Positions 29,905 through 36,075 of a stretch of 36,075 nucleotides of DNA are shown here, piece after piece. How positions within the stretch are numbered: the first letter of the stretch is position 1; every line of letters starts with the position of its first letter. The notes beneath the pieces are model-generated. The model saw nothing but the letters and a program-made list of their open reading frames with translations, searched no databases and was not told where the DNA came from. The DNA is from a virus: positions 1-36,075 of the IMG/VR virus record IMGVR_UViG_3300046674_000366, one strand, 5' to 3'. The position numbers and the translations under genes are program-made.

Positions 29905-30155
29905 GCGCCGTCGGGGGGCGTTGCGGTGGCCGTATGGCCGTCCCGTGACCCGGGTGAGTGAAGGTCCGCAGCCTGGGCCCCGTGCTCACCACGGCCCGTG
30001 TCAGTGCATGGTGAGCGGTCCCCCCAGGCGGCGGACGCTGAGCACGACGAAGCCCCAGCCGGGGGACGGTGGCTGAGGCTTCGTCGTGAGTGCTGTGATG
30101 CCCGTGTGCGGGCATGGCTGTACACGCAGATCGTGACACTGCGTTGACCTGCGGG
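29905..30155. other. Intergenic region of 251 bp
   Basis: No convincing gene is seen. One open minus-strand frame through it has no ribosome site and an arginine/proline-rich shadow composition. The region contains the terminator at 30044-30087, and presumably the promoter for the leftward genes starting at 29865, but no promoter stands out. Confidence 0.5.
30044..30087 (-). terminator. Terminator hairpin after the small HTH gene
   Basis: ACGACGAAGCC (30044-30054) and GGCTTCGTCGT (30077-30087) are perfect 11-base arms. Inside, CAGCC (30056-30060) and GGCTG (30071-30075) extend the stem with a small bulge. It lies about 70 bases after the stop at 30156. Confidence 0.82.
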
Positions 30156-30356
30156 TCAAGCGGACTGGGGCGAGGCGCGCCGGGCGACGAGAGCGGCGAC
30201 GTCCTGCACGGCGTACCAGGGCTGTCGCTCGGTGCCGCCGGAGCGGGAGAGCTGGCCTCGCTGGACGAGCTTGCGGACGGCCGGGAGGCCGACGCCGAGG
30301 GTGCGGGCGGTCTGGTGGGCGGTGAGGTGGCCGGGCCGGATGAGCTGTGACTCCAT
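30156..30356 (-). CDS. Small helix-turn-helix DNA-binding protein, 66 aa
   Basis: The product (MESQLIRPGHLTAHQTARTL, GVGLPAVRKLVQRGQLSRSG, then QPWYAVQDVAALVARRA) fits the helix-turn-helix/MerR-like or excisionase-like group, with a two-helix HTH, a turn and a short wing with WYAVQDV. It lies 13 bases after the DUF6221-like gene. No strong ribosome site is present, so it may be translated by coupling. It could regulate late or transfer genes; this is inferred only from the fold. Confidence 0.75.
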   Translation of the reverse strand: MESQLIRPGHLTAHQTARTLGVGLPAVRKLVQRGQLSRSGGTERQPWYAVQDVAALVARRASPQSA

Positions 30357-30369
30357 GCCCCCATGATGT

Positions 30370-30783
30370 CTACGGCCGCCACTCCTCGCGGTATCCGGGC
30401 CTGTCCGCGTAGGGCATGGCGAGCAGGCGCATCACGTCTTCCAGCGCGCCTTGCTCGACGCGGGCCGCCCGTCGGTTCTCCGCGCTCACTGGGTTCCTTA
30501 CCTGTGCTCGGACGTCTTCGTGTTGGCGCAGTACGCGGCGCTTCGCTTCGATCTCGCGCAGCACCCTGGCCGGATCATGCTCGGCGATGAACGCGGCCTG
30601 CTCCACGGTCGGGTAACCCTCGTCGTAAGCCACGTGATAGCCGTCATGATCACCTGAGACGTGAGCACCATTCTCATCCCCGTGGTGGTGCCATCGCCCT
30701 TCCGCGCCCTCGCGAGCCGCCAGTGCGATCCGCTCGTCCTCGTCGAGCTGCTCGCCGAGCCACCGCACCAGGTCTTCCGTCAT
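30370..30783 (-). CDS. DUF6221-like protein, 137 aa
   Basis: The start MTEDLVRWLGEQLDEDERIA followed by a His-rich region (WHHHGDENG, HVAYDEG) and HDPARVLREIEAKRRVLRQH matches the DUF6221 family common in Streptomyces and its mobile elements. The HDPARVLREIEAKR stretch is the clearest signature. The function of the family is unknown. The ATG at 30783 is preceded by GAGAGGA. It is first in a two-gene unit, after the tra terminator and repeats. Confidence 0.82.
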   Translation of the reverse strand: MTEDLVRWLGEQLDEDERIALAAREGAEGRWHHHGDENGAHVSGDHDGYHVAYDEGYPTVEQAAFIAEHDPARVLREIEAKRRVLRQHEDVRAQVRNPVSAENRRAARVEQGALEDVMRLLAMPYADRPGYREEWRP

Positions 30784-30870
30784 GGGGTCATCCTCTCGCA
30801 GTGGTGTCAGCCGCGGGCACAGTCTCGGGAGCCGGTTCCGGGGCGATCTGGGCCGCTCGTGGAGGGGCCC

Positions 30871-30956
30871 GAAACTCGAAACTTCGCAGGTGGGGTCCGA
30901 TATCGGGGGCGAAACCGGTTTCGGATCAAGGCGAAACCACGGGCTTGATCCGAAAC
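30871..30956. repeat. CGAAAC repeat cluster downstream of the translocase gene
   Basis: CGAAAC occurs at 30871-30876, 30878-30883, 30910-30915, 30932-30937 and 30951-30956, with one inverted copy at 30918-30923. TraB-type translocases of Streptomyces plasmids recognise short direct repeats (the clt locus) near tra, so this cluster is a candidate. The match to a known clt word was not established. Confidence 0.5.
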
Positions 30957-30959
30957 CGG
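30915..30959 (-). terminator. 16-bp perfect inverted repeat after the translocase gene
   Basis: CCGGTTTCGGATCAAG (30915-30930) and CTTGATCCGAAACCGG (30944-30959) pair perfectly around a 13-base loop, ending 11 bases from the tra stop. It could be the tra terminator, an operator or part of a transfer site. Confidence 0.75.
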
Positions 30960-30969
30960 GTTGAGGGCT

Positions 30970-33066
30970 CTACTCGGCGTCTTCTGCGGCGGGCAGATCG
31001 GCGTACCGGAGGCCCTTGGCGCCGCCGCAGCACTCCCGGATGGTGAGCTGCCGGGTGGACACCTTGTGGGGCTTCAGGGCGGCGGACAGGGCCGTGGACG
31101 CTCCGGCGGCGTCCAGCTCGGTCCACGGCCGGTACAGGTCGGCCCGGTACGCGGCGAGGGCCTCGACGAGCCGGTGCGAGTGGACGGTCTCGACTCCGTC
31201 GGGCCAGATGGCCCGCAGGTGGTCGAGGACCGTCTCGACGTCCTGCTCTTCGACCCGGGCGCCGACGGCCTGCCCGGTGAGGGTGCCGGCCGCGGTGCGC
31301 AGCGCCAGGGCGCGCTTGCCGATGTCCTCGGCCTCGGTCTGCTTGATGAACGCGGCGCGGACGGTGATGCCTTCGCGGCCGCGGGCGAGGATGCCGGTGC
31401 CCTGCTCGTCGATGCTGATGTCGGTGGCCCGGAGGCCGCGGTCGTAGGCGCCGGTGCCGAGCACGTTGTTGTTGGCGCGCCAGTCCATGACGGCGAGGCA
31501 CAGGCGGGTGCCGACGGAGCTGGAGACCGAGCTGGGCAGGCTCGGGGCGTCGGGGTTCTGGGTGAGCAGGATGAGGATGAGGCCGTAGGCGCGGCCCTTC
31601 TTGATGAGGCGGGTCGCGAGGGCGCTGGCCTCGTCCTTGTAGTCGGCGTGGGTGAACAGCTCCTGCACCTCGTCGATGACGATGACGCGCGGGCCGAGCT
31701 GCTGCTCCGGGTACTTCTCGGCGAGCGCCCGGGTGACGCGCCGGCCGTCGGGGACCTCGGAGGCGGGCAGTCCCTTGATGAACTTGGCGCGCCGCTGGTA
31801 CTCGGCGATCCCGGAGCGCATCCCGGCGAGGGCGGCCTCCAGGTCCTCGTCCTCGTCGCCGGACACGTACCGGTGGCAGACGGGCTTGACCGAGTCGAGG
31901 TCGCCAGAGCCCTTGAGTTCGTAGATCCACAGCTCGGCGGTGACGTCGAGGGCGACGCCGAGGACGATGGCGAGCGCGCACGACGTCTTGCCGGAGCCGG
32001 GGATGCCGCCGACGAGCAGGTTCGAGTACATGAGGGTGACCTCGATGAGGTTGCCGCGCGGGTCGAAGCCGTAGGGCAGCGGCTCGTACACGTCGGCCTG
32101 ACCGCCCTTCATGAGCGGCCACAGCCTCCGGTCGGCCTTGGCCGGGTCCCGCTGGGCGACCCACAGCACGAGACGCCCGGGGTGGGCGGTGCGGTCGGCC
32201 GAGGGCCACACGGTGCTGATGGGGCGGCGCATGGCGGCGGCGAGCGCGGCCCGTTTCTCCAGGACGGCGGTGGCCTCGACACCGGGCGGCAGGTCGACCT
32301 CGGCGCGCCAGCCGGGCCCGTCGCGCATCACCTCGGAGGCGAACTCCACGCCCTTGCGGCCCTTCCTGCCCTCGATGCCGATCGCGGCGAGCGCGTCGAA
32401 CACCTCGGTGGAGTCGAGGCGGCGGAGCACGTTGGTGGCGACGTAGCGGGTGATGAGCGCCTTGTCGCCCTTCTTGCCGTTCAGTCCGGCCAGGGCGGCG
32501 GCGCCGATGTAGGCGGTGAGCGTCCAGCCGGGTACGAGGAACGTGCTGACGAGGGTGGTGATGCCGGTGGCGGTGGCGACGGCGATGGAGGCGACGCGGC
32601 GGGGCCGGACGCGGCGGGAGTGCTCGCGGGACAGGGACAGCCACGCTTCGATGTCGGCGGACGCGGCGGCCTTGGCCTCGACGGGTCGGGCCTCGGTGTC
32701 GGCGACCCAGCGGCCCCAGCGGACGATGAGCCGGCCGGTGCCGCGAGGGGCGCGCAGGAGCAGCCGCCCGAAGTAGACGGGGGCGCGGAGGGCATGGAAG
32801 CCGGCGACGTGTCCGTAGTAGGACGCGGTCCAGCGGACGGAGTTCGTGAAGGCGTCCCAGCGGCGGAGGGCCGGGGGGACGATGGGCGGGGCCTCGGCGA
32901 GGTAGGCCTGGCGTTCGGCGATCCATGTGCCGTCGGCGGCGGGCTCGGGGCGGTCGACGGGACGCGGCTCGGCGTTCTGGATGATGTCGAGGACGGTCTG
33001 CCGGACGCCAGCGTCCTCGGCGTCCTGAGGGGCGTCCTGTAGCGGCTTGATCAGGCTGTCGGTCAT
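30970..33066 (-). CDS. FtsK/SpoIIIE-type (TraB/TraSA-like) DNA translocase, 698 aa
   Basis: A hydrophobic region at about residues 158-195 (RVASIAVATATGITTLVSTF) likely anchors it in the membrane. The motor domain has Walker A GGIPGSGKTS (353-362), Walker B VIVIDEVQEL (461-470), an LTQNPD sensor-like stretch and LKGSGDL. The C-terminal 90 residues (LDHLRAIWPDGVETVHSHRL, ALKPHKVSTRQLTIRECCGG) resemble a winged-helix DNA-reading domain. In actinobacterial plasmids and AICEs such proteins alone move double-stranded DNA between hyphae. It is coupled by position to SpdB-like membrane genes. A true role in transfer, rather than phage DNA handling, is inferred from this context. Confidence 0.88.
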   Translation of the reverse strand: MTDSLIKPLQDAPQDAEDAGVRQTVLDIIQNAEPRPVDRPEPAADGTWIAERQAYLAEAPPIVPPALRRWDAFTNSVRWTASYYGHVAGFHALRAPVYFGRLLLRAPRGTGRLIVRWGRWVADTEARPVEAKAAASADIEAWLSLSREHSRRVRPRRVASIAVATATGITTLVSTFLVPGWTLTAYIGAAALAGLNGKKGDKALITRYVATNVLRRLDSTEVFDALAAIGIEGRKGRKGVEFASEVMRDGPGWRAEVDLPPGVEATAVLEKRAALAAAMRRPISTVWPSADRTAHPGRLVLWVAQRDPAKADRRLWPLMKGGQADVYEPLPYGFDPRGNLIEVTLMYSNLLVGGIPGSGKTSCALAIVLGVALDVTAELWIYELKGSGDLDSVKPVCHRYVSGDEDEDLEAALAGMRSGIAEYQRRAKFIKGLPASEVPDGRRVTRALAEKYPEQQLGPRVIVIDEVQELFTHADYKDEASALATRLIKKGRAYGLILILLTQNPDAPSLPSSVSSSVGTRLCLAVMDWRANNNVLGTGAYDRGLRATDISIDEQGTGILARGREGITVRAAFIKQTEAEDIGKRALALRTAAGTLTGQAVGARVEEQDVETVLDHLRAIWPDGVETVHSHRLVEALAAYRADLYRPWTELDAAGASTALSAALKPHKVSTRQLTIRECCGGAKGLRYADLPAAEDAE

Positions 33067-33151
33067 GCTGGTGGCTCCGGTTGCTCGATGGGCGGTCCGG
33101 GGCCCGGGGACGGCGACGGCTTGCAGGCAGGACGCCGTCCCCGGGGCGGTG

Positions 33152-33337
33152 CTACTTGCGGCGTGCGGCGTCCTTGGCGTCCTCGCGCTTCTGCGCGTCC
33201 TCGCGGATCCGCTCGACGCGGTTCTCCAGGGCCTTGACGGGCTTGCCGCGGGCCTGACGGCGTTCGATGCGGACGCCGAGGAGGATCACGGCGGCCAACT
33301 CGCGGGCGTTGTGCGGGTCCTTGTCGGTGAGCGCCAT
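33152..33337 (-). CDS. Small charged helical protein, 61 aa
   Basis: The product starts MALTDKDPHNARELAAVILL, continues GVRIERRQARGKPVKALENR and ends with a charged Lys/Arg/Glu helix. The ATG at 33337 follows GGAGG and lies against the previous stop. It sits between the transfer membrane genes and the translocase. No family is recognised. A tiny DNA-binding or adaptor role is possible from its charge. Confidence 0.65.
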   Translation of the reverse strand: MALTDKDPHNARELAAVILLGVRIERRQARGKPVKALENRVERIREDAQKREDAKDAARRK

Positions 33338-33338
33338 G

Positions 33339-33545
33339 TCAGGCCTCCGGGGTGGTGTCGTCGGGCAGGGCCTGGGCGACGGCGGCGTCCGCGACGGCGA
33401 TCGATGCCCACAGGGCGCCGGCGGCGGCGAGCGGCTCCGCCCTCTGCCAGCCGTCGCCCCGGGCCGCGGACTCGGCCTCGCGGGCGAGGGTGGTGGCGCG
33501 GTCGATGGCGGCGTCCGCCATCTTCAGGCGCTTGTCTCGGTTCAC
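33339..33545 (-). CDS. Small helical protein, 68 aa
   Basis: The GTG at 33545 (MNRDKRLKMADAAIDRATTL) follows AGGAGG; the longer open frame upstream is Pro/Ser-rich shadow sequence. The protein is Ala-rich and helical, without membrane segments (AREAESAARGDGWQRAEPLA; AAGALWASIAVADAAVAQAL). It lies in the SpdB-like gene group. Function unknown. Confidence 0.65.
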   Translation of the reverse strand: MNRDKRLKMADAAIDRATTLAREAESAARGDGWQRAEPLAAAGALWASIAVADAAVAQALPDDTTPEA

Positions 33546-33558
33546 GGGTTCCTCCTGT

Positions 33559-33858
33559 TCAGCGGTGCTTTTGGATGTCGCTCCAGATGGAGCGGAGGAC
33601 GAGGGCGAGGATCGCGACGGACACGGCGCCGATGGCGACGGCGATGGCGAACAGGGAGGCGACCAGGCCCCCGGCGATGCCGAGGCCACCGATGGTCAGC
33701 CACTTCCGGGCGTCGAACTCCTGCCGGGCCTGCTGCGGGGCGGGCGTCTGCTCCGCGGTGGCCTTCTGCACGGCGAGGATTGCGGTGATCGTCCGCATCA
33801 GCTCGGTGTTGTCGGCAGCCTCGACGGCGTCCCGGGCCGCCTTCTCGATGTCGCTCAC
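33559..33858 (-). CDS. Membrane protein of the transfer cluster, 99 aa
   Basis: The GTG at 33858 (MSDIEKAARDAVEAADNTEL) overlaps the upstream stop by four bases. A cytoplasmic helical half precedes one long or two short membrane segments (WLTIGGLGIAGGLVASLFAI, AVAIGAVSVAILALVL), then a basic end. It is coupled to the larger SpdB-like gene and probably works with it in the membrane during transfer. Confidence 0.7.
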   Translation of the reverse strand: MSDIEKAARDAVEAADNTELMRTITAILAVQKATAEQTPAPQQARQEFDARKWLTIGGLGIAGGLVASLFAIAVAIGAVSVAILALVLRSIWSDIQKHR

Positions 33859-34802
33859 GGGTTGCCCCCGCCCGGCCCGGCCAGTGCCTTCTCCCGGTCG
33901 TACAGGGCGTCGATGGTGTCCCATGCCCCGGTCAGACCTTGGGCGTTCATCTCGGCCCGCATCGCCGCACGGAACTGCCGCTTCGAGGGCGGCGGGTCGG
34001 TGGCGTACAGCTCGGCGGCGAGCATCGCTACCGCCTTGCTGTTCGCCGTCCGCGGCCCCTCCAGCGGGGGCGTGCCAGAACCGTGACCGCCCTGCGTGAC
34101 CGCCAGGCTTGAACCCCCCGTGCCACCTGCGGTTTCGTCGTCCGGCACACCCCCCGCGAGGAGGGCCTGCAACTCGGTGTCGGAGACCAGGGCGGGAAGG
34201 TCGGTGTGCCAGTCCGGCAAGGGGTGCTCGTCCACGATCTCCGCGTACCGCTCGAACGCGTCGTGGGTGGTCGTGATGGCCTCGGCTTCCGCCTCCCGGG
34301 ACGCCTTCACGATGTCCGCGGCAGCGAGGGTCTCGTCGGCCCGTGCCGCGGCCACGGCACGGGAGACGGCGATGCGGTCACGCGTGATGGCACGGGTTCG
34401 GTCGATGGCGGCCTGCGCCCGCGCGCTGATCCGGGTGCGCTCCCGGTCGATCGCCATGACGAGCGTCGTCTTCGCGAGGACGGGGATCAGGGCGCCGACC
34501 GCCGCGGCGAGAGCGTCTCCGGCGAGCGCCCCGTGCACGGCGAGGACCGCAACGGTGAGGGGCAGGAACACCCACCCGATGACCTTGGGGAGTCGGGCAC
34601 TGGATCCCTGCCGGCGGTGCGCGGTCTCCTGCGCGAGGGCGTACAGCCAGACGGCGTCGTAGAGGACGGCGACGGAGTAGGCGAACGCGGGGTGGGCGGT
34701 CGCGGTGAGGATGCTGCCGATCGCGGCGACGGCCCACACGACCGCGACGGCGGTAAGGATGGCGGGCAGCAGCCAGGGCGCTGCCTTCCTGACGTGGTTC
34801 AC
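33855..34802 (-). CDS. SpdB-like multi-pass membrane protein, 315 aa
   Basis: Four membrane segments are seen in the first 120 residues (PWLLPAILTAVAVVWAVAAI; AFAYSVAVLYDAVWLYALA; VIGWVFLPLTVAVLAVHGAL; ALAAAVGALIPVLAKTTLVM). A charged coiled-coil follows (about 118-180, RERTRISARAQAAIDRTRAI), then a cytoplasmic tail with a helical end (SKAVAMLAAELYATDPPPSK). This is the layout of SpdB proteins of Streptomyces plasmids and AICEs, needed for spreading transferred DNA along the mycelium. The GTG at 34802 follows GAGAGGA and overlaps the previous TGA. It is an unexpected cargo for a phage genome. Confidence 0.78.
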   Translation of the reverse strand: MNHVRKAAPWLLPAILTAVAVVWAVAAIGSILTATAHPAFAYSVAVLYDAVWLYALAQETAHRRQGSSARLPKVIGWVFLPLTVAVLAVHGALAGDALAAAVGALIPVLAKTTLVMAIDRERTRISARAQAAIDRTRAITRDRIAVSRAVAAARADETLAAADIVKASREAEAEAITTTHDAFERYAEIVDEHPLPDWHTDLPALVSDTELQALLAGGVPDDETAGGTGGSSLAVTQGGHGSGTPPLEGPRTANSKAVAMLAAELYATDPPPSKRQFRAAMRAEMNAQGLTGAWDTIDALYDREKALAGPGGGNP

Positions 34803-35050
34803 GGGGTGTCCTCTCGGAACGACGCGTAGTCGCCGGGCGGGTAGACGTAGTTACTGAGGGCGCCCTCGGCGGCGACGGCCGCAGCGCCGAGGGTGGCGAC
34901 GACCGCAGCGGTGCCGGCATGCCCGTGCTGCGCGGCTGCCTGCGCCGTTACGGCAGCGAGCTGGGTGGCGCGGCGGGCGGAGGCGGGGGAGCCGTCGGGC
35001 GTGTTCATCGCGGAGTACAGGGCGTCGCGGGCCCGGTCGCGGAAGCTCAC
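34799..35050 (-). CDS. Unknown small Ala-rich protein, 83 aa
   Basis: The product starts MSFRDRARDALYSAMNTPDG and has an Ala-rich central helix (AVTAQAAAQHGHAGTAAVVA, TLGAAAVAAEGALS). That helix may be weakly membrane-associated. The GTG overlaps the upstream stop and the TGA overlaps the SpdB-like start, so it is co-translated with the transfer genes. Function unknown. Confidence 0.65.
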   Translation of the reverse strand: MSFRDRARDALYSAMNTPDGSPASARRATQLAAVTAQAAAQHGHAGTAAVVATLGAAAVAAEGALSNYVYPPGDYASFREDTP

Positions 35051-35421
35051 TGGCCACCGTCCCGGAGCGCGTCGAGCTGGTCGGCGAGGCCGCGGAGCCG
35101 ATCGGCGTACCGGTCGAGGTCAGCGGCCAGGCTGTACAGCTCGGTGGCGTCGAGGGTCTGGCCGAGCGGGTAGACAGAGACGCCGGGCGCCCGGCCGCCG
35201 AGGTGCCTGTCGGAGGACTCGGCGTAGGGGGACTGGACGAGCTCGGCGGCGAGCAGCGTGCGGCCGAGGTAGAGGCACTCGACGACGGGGCCGGCGTGGA
35301 TGAGGTCGACGCGCTGGGTCTCGGGGTCGTGGTGGGCGTGGCCCGCGCACCACGTGGGCTCGGGCAGGGCGACCGGGCCGTGGTCGGCGGTGGTCAGGGT
35401 GACGGTGCGCAGCTCGGTCAC
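35047..35421 (-). CDS. DUF6907-like protein, 124 aa
   Basis: The product (MTELRTVTLTTADHGPVALP, then EPTWCAGHAHHDPETQRVDL) has the TWCxxHxHHD motif that I associate with DUF6907, a family frequent in Streptomyces and its elements. The second half (HLGGRAPGVSVYPLGQTLDA; LYSLAADLDRYADRLRGLAD) is beta then helix. The family function is unknown; the Cys-His cluster could bind metal. It is coupled to genes on both sides. Confidence 0.75.
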   Translation of the reverse strand: MTELRTVTLTTADHGPVALPEPTWCAGHAHHDPETQRVDLIHAGPVVECLYLGRTLLAAELVQSPYAESSDRHLGGRAPGVSVYPLGQTLDATELYSLAADLDRYADRLRGLADQLDALRDGGQ

Positions 35422-35756
35422 TGGTCCTCCCCTGCGGGGAGCGCGACGGCCTCGGCCCAGGTCTTGCCCTCGTTGAGGGCGGCGTCCGCCTGGTCGACGG
35501 TGACGTAGCCGGTGACGGGGTGCTGGGCGAGACGGTCGCGCAGGTAGCGGGCGTCCCAGGCGGGGCCCATGGCGGGGCTGAGCTCGGCGTCATCGAGCGT
35601 GCTGCGCAGCGCGAGGCGGGCGTACATGACGCGGTCGTTGAGGAGCCGGTCGTGGGCGTCCTGGCCGCCGTAGGTGGCGGGGTGCGGGATGTTGATCGCT
35701 TCGAGGACGGCGGCGAGGAGGTCGCGCACCGGCTCGGGGATGTCGATGTTGGTCAC
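35418..35756 (-). CDS. Unknown protein, 112 aa
   Basis: The GTG at 35756 (MTNIDIPEPVRDLLAAVLEA) overlaps the previous TGA by four bases. The C-terminal part (GPAWDARYLRDRLAQHPVTG; YVTVDQADAALNEGKTWAEA) is helical. A diverged partial copy starts at 94 and runs off the left end of the window. No family or function is recognised. Confidence 0.7.
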   Translation of the reverse strand: MTNIDIPEPVRDLLAAVLEAINIPHPATYGGQDAHDRLLNDRVMYARLALRSTLDDAELSPAMGPAWDARYLRDRLAQHPVTGYVTVDQADAALNEGKTWAEAVALPAGEDQ

Positions 35757-35911
35757 CGGGCGTCCGCCTTGCGGATGCTGCTGCCGGTGGCGCCGGCCGC
35801 GGTGACGCGCACGGTGATCGTGCGGCCGGGGGTGCGGCGGATGATGCCGGCCGCGACGAGGCGGCGGCTGGGCTGCGCACTGGTCAGTGCGCACGGAATA
35901 GACTCCGGCAT
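35753..35911 (-). CDS. Small basic protein, 52 aa
   Basis: The ATG at 35911 (MPESIPCALTSAQPSRRLVA) follows AGGAGG by seven bases. The C-terminal 35 residues (AAGIIRRTPGRTITVRVTAA, GATGSSIRKADAR) are nearly the same as in the left-end copy at 91-255, while the first 15 differ. A small DNA-binding fold is possible. It is the first gene of the transfer cluster after the small HTH gene. Confidence 0.72.
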   Translation of the reverse strand: MPESIPCALTSAQPSRRLVAAGIIRRTPGRTITVRVTAAGATGSSIRKADAR

Positions 35912-35948
35912 GGCCGGTCCTCCTGGTTGAGTCAGGGGGTTCTGGTCT

Positions 35949-36075
35949 GGGGTCGGGCGACGCGCGCGCCTCGGGTGTTCCACCACCCGGGAGCTGTCGT
36001 CCGGCCCCGCTTCTATTCGGTTGTCGAGTACTTCTTGATCGCGTCGTTGACGGAGGTGTAACTCCGTCCGACGTC
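35949..36075. repeat. Right copy of the exact 127-bp direct repeat
   Basis: Identical to 313-439 and ending at the window edge. If the molecule is circular, 36075 continues at 440. Confidence 0.95.
36013..36075 (-). CDS. Partial 3' end of the small HTH gene (last 20 aa)
   Basis: This encodes DVGRSYTSVNDAIKKYSTTE and the TAG stop, identical to the end of the gene at 377-625. It is cut by the window edge and is probably the same gene seen twice. Confidence 0.85.
   Translation of the reverse strand, partial: DVGRSYTSVNDAIKKYSTTE

Noticed and set aside
29901-30125. A 74-codon minus-strand frame in the gap after the small HTH gene
   Set aside because: No ribosome site, shadow-like composition, and it contains the terminator hairpin at 30044-30087.
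30961-33042. A 693-codon plus-strand frame and a 666-codon second minus-strand frame over the translocase gene
   Set aside because: Only the 30970-33066 frame has Walker A and B motifs and a ribosome site; the others are low-complexity shadows.
1-36075. CRISPR array, tRNA or rRNA genes
   Set aside because: No regularly spaced short repeat array, cloverleaf-like sequence with a T-loop consensus, or rRNA signature was noticed on either strand. A dedicated search program was not run.
313-36075. The 127-bp end repeats as attL and attR of an integrated prophage
   Set aside because: The integrase lies in mid-window, serine integrase att cores are normally very short, the repeat lies within coding sequence, and no host DNA flanks it.

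Overview
The window looks like the complete genome of a temperate, long-tailed (siphovirus-type) element of an actinobacterium, most likely Streptomyces. The DNA is uniformly very GC-rich by eye, GTG starts are common, ribosome sites are AGGAGG-like, genes are packed with 1-4 base stop/start overlaps, and several products resemble Streptomyces-type families (DUF6221, DUF6907, SpdB-like). Nearly every gene is on the minus strand. Only an XRE-type repressor (8177-8980) and a small GntR-type regulator (11394-11630) are on the plus strand. No host chromosomal gene, tRNA, rRNA or CRISPR array was seen.

Layout, in the minus-strand direction of transcription from right to left: (1) 36013-33152, a run of small genes including membrane proteins resembling Streptomyces plasmid-spread (SpdB) proteins; (2) 33066-30970, a 698-aa FtsK/TraB-type DNA translocase, with repeats and a 16-bp inverted repeat just downstream; (3) 30783-28711, small regulators, a two-helix membrane protein, an HNH endonuclease, a 43-aa protein and a P-loop kinase-like protein; (4) 28604-28499, a nested repeat that is a candidate cos/terminase site; (5) 28481-12931, the virion module: small and large terminase, portal, prohead protease, HK97-type capsid, connectors, tail tube, tail chaperones with a -1 frameshift, tape measure and LamG-type tail tip; (6) 12927-11703, lysis (amidase endolysin and two small membrane proteins); (7) 11630-10752, the GntR regulator and three tiny Cys/His-rich proteins; (8) 10482-8177, a large serine integrase convergent with the XRE repressor; (9) 8038-377, the early operon: excisionase-like HTH protein, several unknowns, TOPRIM primase, DUF3987 protein, an AT-rich palindromic candidate origin, SSB and a small HTH protein.

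The ends are informative. Bases 35949-36075 exactly repeat 313-439 (127 bp), and the flanks 1-312 and 35637-35948 are partly similar but diverged. The simplest reading is a circular molecule of about 35.6 kb (440-36075), with the first 312 bases coming from a related allele or element. The integrase lying in mid-window, with no host DNA, also suggests a free circular or permuted form rather than an integrated prophage.

The most interesting feature is the combination of a full tailed-phage virion and packaging module with a conjugation-type DNA translocase and SpdB-like membrane proteins, suggesting a phage/conjugative-element hybrid that might spread both as particles and by cell-to-cell DNA transfer. 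That dual lifestyle is inferred from gene content, not shown by the sequence.
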